Source: Polychytrium aggregatum (lineage: Eukaryota > Chytridiomycota > Chytridiomycetes > Polychytriales). From it: a stretch of DNA of 64,000 nucleotides. Positions within the stretch are counted from its first letter, which is position 1. Each line of letters begins with the position of its first letter. The position numbers and the translations under genes are program-made. Below the pieces are notes generated by a model that was given only the letters and a program-made list of their open reading frames with translations, was not told where the DNA came from and ran no database searches. Below are positions 12,151 through 21,602 of this stretch, in pieces. The stretch is from NCBI RefSeq assembly GCF_025602895.1, contig NW_026516206.1, positions 62,001 through 126,000 of the forward strand. Reading direction: 5' to 3'.

Positions 12151-14376
12151 ATGTCCGACGAATTCACCAACGTCATCGACGAGGAGAACGTCGACGACTC
12201 TCCTCGAATCCTTCTCATCGGCGCCGGCATCTCTGGCTTTGCCCTGGCCCTGTCGATTCGACATGCCTCCCGCATCACCCAGTCACCCGTCGAGGTCCAC
12301 ATCTATGAGGCGCAATCGACCTTGGCTCCGCAGCCCTATGGCTTGACTCTCTGGCGGTGGGCCATCGAGCTGCTCCGAGAGCTTGGCTTGCTGACCCGTC
12401 TCGAGAAGGTATCTGCTCCCATCGTCTCGTTCATCGCCAACGACGATGAGACCAGGGAGACCCTCGTCCACTGGAAGGCCACCGACCCCGTCGCCAGCAC
12501 CCCCGACAGCGGTGTCGGCGATGTCCGCCTTCCTCCCATGATGGGTGTCACCAAGGACAACCTCCTTCGCCTCCTCGTCATAGCCTACGCCGGAGTCAGC
12601 TTTGACGACTATCCCGCGCAAGCGCCACCGAACTGGTTCGAGACCGAGGGCTGGGCCGCCAAGATCCCCAACTTGCATCTCTCGCACACCCTGGACTCGT
12701 TCCTGATCTCTTCATCGACCGGCGTTGTGACGGCGCGCTTCACGAACGAGAGCCTGCAGAACGGCACCATGCTTGTTGGCTGCGACGGTGTCAACTCCAA
12801 GGTTCGCAGCCTGCTCTGCAACGACCACTTCCCGCCCCAGCCGGCCGGTGCGTGCGTCATCAGCGGCCTCGTCAACACCACAAACCCCGAATTGAACCGA
12901 GATGTACCCACCAGACTCGAGGACGGCCGCCTGATCCCGGACCTGCTGCCGCACGAAGTCCAGCGATATGTCGGCTCGGGAGTCTCTCGCACCGTCACCG
13001 GCAAGGGCACTGCCTTTGGCGTCACCAACATCGGCGAGGGTGTCTTGGCCTGGAACCTGGTCGTCAGCCAGGCCCACCCCGGTGCCCAGCTCGAGAACTT
13101 TGTCAAGGCTGCGGGTCTGTCTCTTGGATCGACTGGAACCCTCCAGCCCCTCAGCCACAACGCGAATGTAAGACGCACTGCCATCCGAAACGTATGTTCC
13201 CAACCCTTCCCTTCCTTTCCTATCCTACCCTGTAGCTTCCTCGGGCATCCTTGGGTGTCGTCTGCACAGCGTAGTCCTGCATTGCTCTGGTCATGAAGTG
13301 TCCCGTCGGCCATTTCGGATTGGGGGAGGGGACTGGATGCATCCGGCTCCCTCGCGTAGCATAGCCGTGACGACGAGACCGTAGCGACAAGTGCACAGTA
13401 TCGACCGCTGGTGCAGACGCACTCAGGACGGCTGCTGCTGCCAATAGGCTGGTCCGGGACCAATCCTGTCGGTGGCGGCATTGTCTCACTCCTCTTTCTC
13501 CTGCCTATGACATGTTCGGATGCACTCTCGGCGTCGATCGATCGATCGGCATCCCGACAACGCCATTCCGTCCTCTCTTATTGCTCGACTCTGCATGACT
13601 GCTCGGGTGACTTTGTGGCAACCTCGTGCTGCCCTGGCTATGGAATGCTGCGCCGGCACGCTGCGCCAACATTACCGAATGGCCCTTGGGGATCTTGCTC
13701 TGACGGATCTTGTGCTGGCCCGGTCGGCGACATCGATGGCCAACTCGATGCTCACTTTGCCAACTCCTGCTTTTCTTTGATTTGCTTTACTCTCCAGGAG
13801 AACGTCAGCGGAAAAGACCTGCGAACTCTTGCTCTCCGCCTCGTCCAGGCCCTGGACCTGCCCGTGCCCTGCCACTCCATCATCAGCAACACCGATCTGG
13901 CGACCTTGCGCATCAGCGACATCTACGATACTGCCGACGAGCAGCCCGAGTCGTACACCTCGCCAAACTTCCATCCCGGCCGCGTGATCCTCATTGGCGA
14001 TGCGGCCCACCCTGTGGCCATCAATGCCCAGGGCTCGGTCGGTGCGTCGTTGGCCCTGACCGATGCGGGCCTGCTCGCCAAGCTCATCGGCAAGTACCTG
14101 CTCCCGGACCAGACGGGCGAAAACGACGAGCTCAACCTCGATCGAATCTCCAAGGACTTTGACCAGGCACGAGTTGCCACCTGCAACGTGATCGTCAACG
14201 AGGCCCGGGCCGAAGGTGGCTGGGGACGTGTCGAGTCCGGGTGGGTGCGCTCGCTCGTGAGACTGAGCCTCAAGTACAATCCTCTTGCGTGGAGGGGCCC
14301 TTCCTTCCAGCAGATGCTGACTCGTGGCCGTCTGTCGAACGAGGAGCTGGGCCTGATCAAGCTCAGCCTGCAGTGA
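12151..14376 (+). CDS. FAD-dependent monooxygenase, paralogue 1
   Basis: Group A flavoprotein monooxygenase (salicylate-hydroxylase-like fold), 539 aa; substrate unknown. Exon 1 12151-13191, exon 2 13798-14376. N-terminal LLIGAGISGFALAL (residues about 22-35) is the FAD Rossmann loop; MLVGCDGVNSKVRSL is the DG motif; GRVILIGDAAHPV with NAQGSVGASLA is the GD motif binding flavin ribityl/pyrophosphate. The single intron is about 606 bp, far longer than its neighbours'; an alternative donor (GTAAGA at 13168) would remove eight codons and also keep frame. No signal peptide or transmembrane tail. It resembles the gene at 17713-19809 along most of its length, and both share a C-terminal NEARAEGGWGR / REARAEGGWGR block and QMLTRGR. 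Catalytic partner and pathway cannot be inferred from neighbours. Confidence 0.85.
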
Positions 14377-14912
14377 GCATGCCCTGTGCTTTGATTTCCG
14401 CTGGTACCCGTTTGATTGCGCGACGTTCCCAATAGATTTTGTGTGGACAACGACTGGTCATCCCAGCTGCGTCGCAGCAAAGGCGTGAGGCCACACATCT
14501 CCCTCGTCCCTATCCAGGCCATCCTCGGCGCACTGCCCTCCAAACCATGCCGGGCAGTGACGATATCACGCAGCACCGACGGATCTCCCTTGCACCGGAC
14601 TGCTCAAGAAGGAAGACTCCATTGAGAGAGAAATCACACGATGGAGAGATGGGGCGGAGAACACACCATCATTGCAAACGAATCGAGGCGCTCGTCTGTT
14701 GGGTGAAACAGTCAGCGAGAGAGAGAGAAAGAAACGGTCGCTGCGATATCCGCTTGCTCATTGAATCACAACGTACACAGTCGATCCATTCCCGCCGCGA
14801 CTACGTGAAAAAACCTATGCCCGGGCCGAGAAGTGCCCCTCCGATTCGGCGACGGCAAAGCGGCCATGTCTTGATCCACCACCACATACGGCTGACTTGT
14901 CCAGTTGGCAGG
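14377..14912. other. Convergent intergenic region
   Basis: 536 bp between the 3' ends of monooxygenase 1 (+) and the V-ATPase S1-like gene (-). Nothing recognised. Confidence 0.5.
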
Positions 14913-16713
14913 CTATTCGTTCTTAGCCTTGTCGAAGCGGCTTTGAGCCTGGACACCCAGCAAAATGTTGATGCCAACGAAAGCAACGACGATGCCGAGA
15001 ATGATCGGCAGCGAGGCACTCATGATGCCTGTGTTGATGAAGATGTACTGATTCAAGAGCGATCGCTTCTTGAAAGGCACGGTCTGTGTCGTGGCCGTGG
15101 AAGTGCGGGCACCCAACTGGTGTCGGTGTGAACAAAGAAACGCAAGTCAGAAGTCTTGCTCGAGATCGGCTCCGCTCGCAATCATCACCAACGATTGGCG
15201 ATGTGTGATTTGACGGAGAACGGCATTTGCAGCAGAGCATCTGCGAAACACGGGTTTGGGTCAAACGTACGCGCTGCATGTCCCCGCCAGCAGAGTAGAG
15301 CGCAAAGTAGTCGCTTGTGGACGCAGAGACTCGATCGATGATGGCCGAGATCAGAGCGTCGTTGGCTTCGACCACAGGGCGCTGAACGCGGCCGTCACGG
15401 CCCTTGATGGGAGCCAGCGACACCAAGATAATGTAGATCTTGCTGCCATCGAGAGAAGGAATGTCATCGGCTGGGAGATCCGGGATAATCGGCGCAGACC
15501 CATGGTTAGGAAACGCGAGAAGGATGCATACCAAAGGAGTCGACGCACCCGGCACAGCCAGAACCGAGCGGATCCTCAGAAACAAGACTGAAAGCAGGGA
15601 GCAGCGCCCCACAAACCCACCGCTTGAAGCACGGATGACAGTCGCATCAGATCCACAAACGGTCTTGAAATGGGTCACGATCTCCCTTGCGAACTCTCTC
15701 TCGTCATCAGCGACAACATAGGGAATCGAGAACGATGACTCTGCCGACAGAACGGCTTGCTGTTGAAGCAATACGAAAGTCCAATAACAGCCCGCGGCAT
15801 CGCCGGCACGAGAAGATCCAGAGACTCGAGGGTGAGTCTTCGAACGCCAGAGGCGATGCCACACACCGACGCGACACTGCAAAACATGGACGCAAAGCGG
15901 AATATGCACGTCGGACGGGAGAGCAGAGCGACAGGCACCTTCATCTGGGACATGGAGCTCTGGTACTGAGCAAAGTCCGAGGCGTGGATCTGTCGGCGCC
16001 GGGTTGAACAGCGGAAAGGCGGACGGTTGAGTGAGGAAGTGTGTCTACCGATGTTATCGAGGCGCACACCGCTCAGCAGCGAGAGAGAGTGGCCGGAGAC
16101 CGATGGAGCTACAAACCTCGGGCTGCTGGAACAGAATGTTGACGGAGCGACAGTCGATCCGGGAGAGTACATCAGAGTTGAATTCAGAATCGGAAATGAC
16201 CGTTCTCTTGACCAGGGGGCGTGCGCTGTTGGATTGGACGCAGTCGGATTGTCGTTGGCAGTGCGGTCGTTGTTGATGGAGGGGAGGGAGGAAACGCGAG
16301 GGTGATGATGATCCATGCCAAAAGGTTTTTCCCATCGCCGAGTTTCCAAAGGTCGTCATTTGCAGCGCCGTTGGATATGATGGGTGGGCGATTGCCAGCG
16401 TTCACGGTGCAGTCGTGTGGATGTCCGTTGGAGGCGCGCCGTCGGAGAAACAGGCCCAAGAAGAGGACCGCATTGTCAGCCTGGATGAAACAAGAGCCCG
16501 ATGCTCATGGCTTACTTGGGGCTATCCGACTCACAGAGCCCAAGCACTATCTACAAGAAGCGTCCGATGACGCGTCGGGAGAGCCCAAGTATGCAGAGGC
16601 GGCAGCAACCTTTTGGACGACCAAGCTATAACGGGCACGGTGCTTTCAAAAGCCGCGGCTGATGCCAAGAGAGCCAGCAGGGCCAGGGCAGGCCAGAAGA
16701 CGGATGAGAACAT
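14913..16713 (-). CDS. V-ATPase S1 / VOA1 / BIG1-like membrane protein
   Basis: Predicted ER/vacuolar type I membrane protein of 292 aa, related to the V-ATPase accessory subunit family (Ac45/ATP6AP1, yeast Voa1 and Big1), which aids V0 assembly or cell-wall glucan synthesis. Six exons: 16713-16610, 16225-16117, 15989-15867, 15759-15621, 15470-15271, 15116-14913. A signal peptide (MFSSVFWPALALLALLASAAA) leads into VPVIAWSSKS; the lumenal part has LHASDFAQ-like IHASDFAQYQ; one C-terminal helix, SLPIILGIVVAFVGINILLG, ends in QSRFDKAKNE, resembling the RFD-containing tail of ATP6AP1. Exons 4-6 join cleanly. Donors of introns 1-3 are non-canonical beyond GT (GTTGCT, GTTTGT, GTGTGT), so the first half of the model is less certain. 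Family call rests on topology, N-terminal motif and tail. Confidence 0.65.
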
Positions 16714-17712
16714 GGAGCTGGACGGGCGTGCTTGCGGTGGTGTGGTGTGGTGCGGTGCGGTGTGATGGGGAGAGCGGAGGAGAGACGAAGGCTGATGAAA
16801 GCCGAGACGAGGCGAGGCGAGGCGAGGCGAAGGCAAAACCGGCGGCTAGATCCGGCTCGATCTGCGGCTCGAATGGTGGCTCGAACGGTGGCTCGAATGC
16901 AGGGTCGTGCGTGTGTGACGAGGGGGCCGGATAAGGAAACGTGTGTGCTCGACCGAGGCGCCCGTGCGACGCGCTGGTTTGTTTGGGCTGGCGGTGAAAC
17001 CGGACGCAACGACAGCAACAGCAGCAGCAACAGCAGCAACAGCAGCAACAGCAGCAACAGCAGCAACAGCAGCAAGAGCAGCACAGCACAGAACAGCACA
17101 GAACCGCGCACACACACACGCACACGTTCGGTCCAAATCGAGCGCCCCTGATCCTATTTCTGCCTCGCCCGTCCTGGTCGTTCTTCTCCGTCTCCAGCTC
17201 TTCGTCCAGCGCCAGCTCGTCTTCCACCCAGGCTCCTTCTCCCTCACCCGGCCCTCTCCGCCTGCGTCTCGGCCTCCCCAGGTGTGTGTCGGCGATCTGC
17301 CACCTGCTCCGGCTTGCCCGATCTGCTCTGGCGGCTGGTGCCCTGTCTCCCCGGGCTCCTGCATCCGCACTCTCCCACGCACTCTCTCCATCGGTCTGGA
17401 GCCGGACTCACTTGCCGGCGCCATTGCCGACGTCTTTTGGGGCATCCTGCCTTCATCGGCCTCGAATTCGGCTTCAGCTTAGCGGCCCTTTCGCACCCCA
17501 CCACCTCAATTTCGTCGGGTCTGCCGCTCCGTCCCCACGCCGCTTGGCTCGCGCTAATCCCCATCGCACCCAAGCCCCATTCTCGGCGATTCTTCATCAA
17601 CCCGCCCACACTGGCTCTATCCCGCTGACTCATTCGCTCATTGTCTCTTTGCCCTCAACAGCCGCCTCCACCTTCCCCCCCCTTCTCAAGCTCACCGACC
17701 CATCTCCAATCC
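16714..17712. other. Divergent promoter region with CAG/CAA repeat
   Basis: About 1 kb between the V-ATPase S1-like gene (-) and monooxygenase 2 (+). Holds purine-rich GGCGA repeats near 16808-16835 and a CAG/CAA trinucleotide tract at 17011-17093, then a pyrimidine-rich leader before ATG 17713. Long open frames here are repeat artefacts. Confidence 0.6.
17011..17093. repeat. CAG/CAA trinucleotide repeat
   Basis: Interrupted CAGCAGCAA units, about 80 bp, in the shared upstream region of two divergent genes. In either strand it could code poly-Gln/Ser/Ala/Cys, but no gene frame passes through it. Confidence 0.9.
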
Positions 17713-19809
17713 ATGAGCGGCCTCCCCAACGACCTGGACATCTATGGCGAGCAGCCCCGCCGCTTCCTGATCATCGGTGGCGGCATTGCCGGCCTCACCC
17801 TCGCCGTCGCCATCAAGCGTGTTGCTCAAATCACCCGCCTCCCGCTCCAACCCATCATCTTTGAGGCCAAGCAAACCTACGACTACGACATCCACGCTCA
17901 CCACACTCTGTGGCGGTGGGCCGTCGAGCTGCTGATCGAGCTGGGTCTTGGCAAGAAGCTCGGCAAGATATCGTCACCGATCCTCAACTACGTCTCCGAT
18001 GACGCCGAAACCAATGTCGAGCTCGTCCGCTGGCCGCCCACCGTCGACACCCCACACAGCCCGCTGCCGGACGAGGCCGACCTCGGCAACCTCAAGGTCC
18101 CGCCCATGTTGGCCCTGCGAAAGATCGACCTGGTCCGTCTGCTTATGATGGCCTTCTCGGGCAAGTTTGACGACGAGCTCGAGGGCGACCTCCGTGTCGA
18201 GGCCGCCAACAACAGCGACCTGGTCACCCACGCCGCCGAGGGCGTCGACGCTGACCTGGCTGCCGACGGCTGGTTCGAAGGCGAGGGCTGGGAGTTCCTC
18301 TTGCCTGATTTGCGCCTAGACCACGAGCTGGCCTCCTACATGATCTCGCCCTCCACGGGCTTTGTCACCGCCAGCTTCACCAACGGCTCGGTCGAAACCG
18401 GCACGATGCTCATCGGCGCCGACGGCATCCACTCCAAGGTCCGCAGTCTCATGTCGGGCGGTCGCCTCAACCCCCACCACGCCGGCGCCTGCATCTTCAG
18501 CGGCATCACTCGTATCCACATGCCTCCCGTTGACACCCCCGACGAGCTCGAGGACGGCCGACAGATCCCCGACCTGAAGAAGGAGGACGTTGCAAAGTTC
18601 TGTGGCGACGGCGTCTCGCACTCAGTTGTCGGCAAGGGCGTCTCCTTTGGCTCCGTCAACATCGGCAACGGTATGATCGGCTGGAACATGATCGTCTCGC
18701 AGCAGGATCCTCAGCAGCACGTTGGTCGCTTTACCATGGCCAAGCGCCGCCAGCTCGTCGGCGCCGTCATGGCCGCTGCCCCGCGTGCCTCGGTCATCGT
18801 GCCCCCCTCGACGCCACCCCCAGACATCACCGACGTCGAGACCGACGTCACCAACCCCGAGGACAAGTGGATGACCACCCGGAACTCGGGTCCTCGCCTC
18901 AGGTCGCCGCTGTCATCGTCGTCGTACACCGTCTTTGACGAGCCTGAGGAGCTTGGCCCCGATGACGCCCCCGAACCTGCGTCGCCGCCCGCGTCGACCC
19001 GCTCGCGATCCTCGGCCAACTCGGCCATCCTCGCCGAGAGGCGATCGCGCCACCGCACGAGCCAAAGCACAAAGTCCCTCACCAGCAACCCCCGATCGCG
19101 AAGCTCGCGCGTCAGCAGCATGCGCGTGTCTGTTGCGATGGAGGATGAGGTTCTCTCGCAGCTGTCGCGCGGCAGCATCGATGGCCCGGCTCTGCTCCCC
19201 GATCTGGCCGAGCCCGTCGGCAATCTCACCGCCCTGGAGACCCGCACGCTGGCCCTTCGACTCACCCAGCCTCTGGAGCTCCCGCACCCGGTCCGCGCCA
19301 TCATTGCCCGGTCTGATCCGTCCTCGGTCGTTGTCGAGGACGTCATGGACATGGCTGACGAGCTGTCCGAGAGCTACGCCGGCCCACAGGGCCACGCCGG
19401 TCGCATCGTACTGATCGGCGATGCTGCCCACGCCATCGCCACCAACGCCCAGGGCTCCCTCGGTGCCTCGCTTGCCATCTCGGACGCCGTCTTTGTTGCC
19501 AAGCTCATTGCCAAACACCTGCTCAAGGACTACTCTGGATATCACGACAACCACAACCTCGCGCAGCTGGCCAAGGAGTACGATCAACACCGGGTGTCGA
19601 TGTGCAACTCGATTGTCCGCGAGGCCAGAGCCGAAGGAGGCTGGGGCCGCACTGGAAACGGCTGGGTCCGCAGTTTGTGGCGATTCAGCCAGGTGTATAC
19701 GCCGCAGGCCTGGAAGGGCCTGAGTTATGTTCAGATGCTGACCCGTGGCCGGATTCCCTCCAAGGCCCTGGACCTGATGGATCTCAGCCTTGCCCATAGA
19801 AGTAACTAG
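17713..19809 (+). CDS. FAD-dependent monooxygenase, paralogue 2
   Basis: Intronless group A flavin monooxygenase, 698 aa, substrate unknown. FLIIGGGIAGLTLAV (about residues 18-32) is the FAD-binding loop, MLIGADGIHSKVRSL the DG motif, GRIVLIGDAAHAIATNAQGS the GD motif. Compared with paralogue 1 it carries about 170 extra residues (roughly 335-503), Ser/Pro/Arg-rich with SRSS and RSRSS runs, between VSQQDPQQ and LTALETRTLALRL; the same point in paralogue 1 is its 606-bp intron. No signal peptide. The first ATG is at 17713; upstream frame is open but has no ATG. Homology to known aromatic hydroxylases is at the level of cofactor motifs only, so the reaction should be treated as unassigned. Confidence 0.86.
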   Translation: MSGLPNDLDIYGEQPRRFLIIGGGIAGLTLAVAIKRVAQITRLPLQPIIFEAKQTYDYDIHAHHTLWRWAVELLIELGLGKKLGKISSPILNYVSDDAETNVELVRWPPTVDTPHSPLPDEADLGNLKVPPMLALRKIDLVRLLMMAFSGKFDDELEGDLRVEAANNSDLVTHAAEGVDADLAADGWFEGEGWEFLLPDLRLDHELASYMISPSTGFVTASFTNGSVETGTMLIGADGIHSKVRSLMSGGRLNPHHAGACIFSGITRIHMPPVDTPDELEDGRQIPDLKKEDVAKFCGDGVSHSVVGKGVSFGSVNIGNGMIGWNMIVSQQDPQQHVGRFTMAKRRQLVGAVMAAAPRASVIVPPSTPPPDITDVETDVTNPEDKWMTTRNSGPRLRSPLSSSSYTVFDEPEELGPDDAPEPASPPASTRSRSSANSAILAERRSRHRTSQSTKSLTSNPRSRSSRVSSMRVSVAMEDEVLSQLSRGSIDGPALLPDLAEPVGNLTALETRTLALRLTQPLELPHPVRAIIARSDPSSVVVEDVMDMADELSESYAGPQGHAGRIVLIGDAAHAIATNAQGSLGASLAISDAVFVAKLIAKHLLKDYSGYHDNHNLAQLAKEYDQHRVSMCNSIVREARAEGGWGRTGNGWVRSLWRFSQVYTPQAWKGLSYVQMLTRGRIPSKALDLMDLSLAHRSN

Positions 19810-21602
19810 AGTCGGACCTGGTGTTGGCCACGCCACAAGCACGCTGCGCCTGTCTTTGTTTCCCTTCCCTCCGTCCCCTTTTTTCTCCCCTGCCCCTGCT
19901 CCTTCCCTGATGTTGATGTTGATGTTTGGACCATTGATATTGATCCCCTGATTTTCCGGCTACCGAGGCCGCTTTCCCTGGCTGCGAGGCTATCATCTGT
20001 CGGATCATCGGCCAATCTGCTTGTCGACACGCATATACCGCCGCAGCTGGGCGCTTGTCGGACGTCGCCTCTGTACCGACTTTAGAGCACCATCCGCGCG
20101 CGTTTTTTTTTTTTCTTCAATCTCCTTCGTGTATGTCGCTTTTCCCTCCCCCGTCCGGTTTATTTCTTTTTTCCAATCTCTTCCGTGTACAGTCTCCAGA
20201 AAAGAAAGAGAGAGCGAGAAAAGAACAAACAAACCAGCATTCAAACGAGCACAGATCACAAAGTCGGGGCGGGGCTGGACCAATCCAACGCCACCACACA
20301 ACCTCCGTTTTCCCACGGAGCATGAGTGAACGCAAATGTGCGTGTGTCTATATTCCTGAACCATGAAATAAGGGTGAGTGTGTATTCAGGACCCAGAGAG
20401 AAAGAGAGAGAAAAAGGTCCTGTCCCAAACAGTGTGGCCCGTTTCAAAACGGAGACGTTGTTAGCAAGAAAGTGTGTGTGAGAGAGAGAACGCAAACATC
20501 AGGCTCGAAGTGAGAGGATGCATGGGCATATGTAACTGTGAGTTGGTTGAATGAGATGGAAAGGAAGAGTTGAAGGCCAAAGAGAAAAACAAGGAAGAAA
20601 AGGAGAACCAAAGAAGGAGAGAAAGAAATGCAACATGAGGCTTTCGTTCGAGTTCAACAGGATGAGGTGCATGTGGATATCTGTGAGGAGCTGGAGAAGG
20701 GGGGGGGATATTCCGCGGACTGTTCCTTTGTCGCAATCCAAGGCAGGCTAACCACGATTTGAGATGGATGGCGAGATTTCGGTCGCTTCAAATAGGGCAC
20801 ACGCAACCCTGACGACCGTTCACCAGGGGCCATTGCAGCCCGATTGATATGTGCGTCTGTTTTTTTCTGTAATAGCGCCGAGGTATGCAGAGGGACACCC
20901 AAGTCGTTCTTGCATCCGAGATTCGATATCCAGAGCAGGGGGCGGGAGGAGGAGGAAGAGGAGGAGGGAGGGAGTGAAGGCGGGAATAGTCCATGCGAGA
21001 AGCTCAGATGTAGGTGCGAGACTGGAAGCAGATCGATTGGATGCTCGGTTACGGGATGGACGGACGGATCAAGCTCTGTATGCAAATTGAGGAGGAACGG
21101 ACAGTGCTAGGTGATTACGAAAACGAATATAGTCTAGTGCACGGAACATGGAAAGCGAGGGAAGAAGGAAGGAGGAGAGCAGGAAGAAAGGGCCGTCCTG
21201 CAGTTTCGAGAGCAAGTCGCGAAGGCGGGAGCGGTCCAGATAGAAGAAACAACCACAGACAGGGAGGGATGGGAGTGGGGAGAAAAACTCGAAAAGGACG
21301 CAAGAATAGTCAAAGTCAGGGGAAAGGATTGGGCAAGTCGAGGACGAGATCGATACAATGTGTGGCAAAGGGGCGGGGGTGCAAATACCCCTTGGGAGGA
21401 CCCAAACCACAGCCCCTTATCCGAACTTGTGATGGTGGCTCGCTCGACCGTTGCGCAATACACAGCGACTCTATAGTCGTCACCAGCCCGCTTCGTGACT
21501 CCAATGCATAGGAAGGAGAGGATGCTCTAGCAGGGGGGGGGGGCAAGGATGGGTTATGTACGGAAGAAGGAAAAAGGGGGGATCAAGACGGTCAGCCGAG
21601 AA
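19810..21602. other. Intergenic region between convergent genes
   Basis: 1.8 kb between the 3' ends of monooxygenase 2 (+) and the SHD protein (-). Purine-rich on the + strand with GAGA tracts and several homopolymer runs (T-run near 20104, G-runs near 20700 and 21533). No gene, tRNA or element recognised. Confidence 0.5.

Noticed and set aside
18711-19842. Long minus-strand frames antisense to monooxygenase 2
   Set aside because: Shadow frames due to GC-rich codon bias; the + frame has clear FAD motifs.
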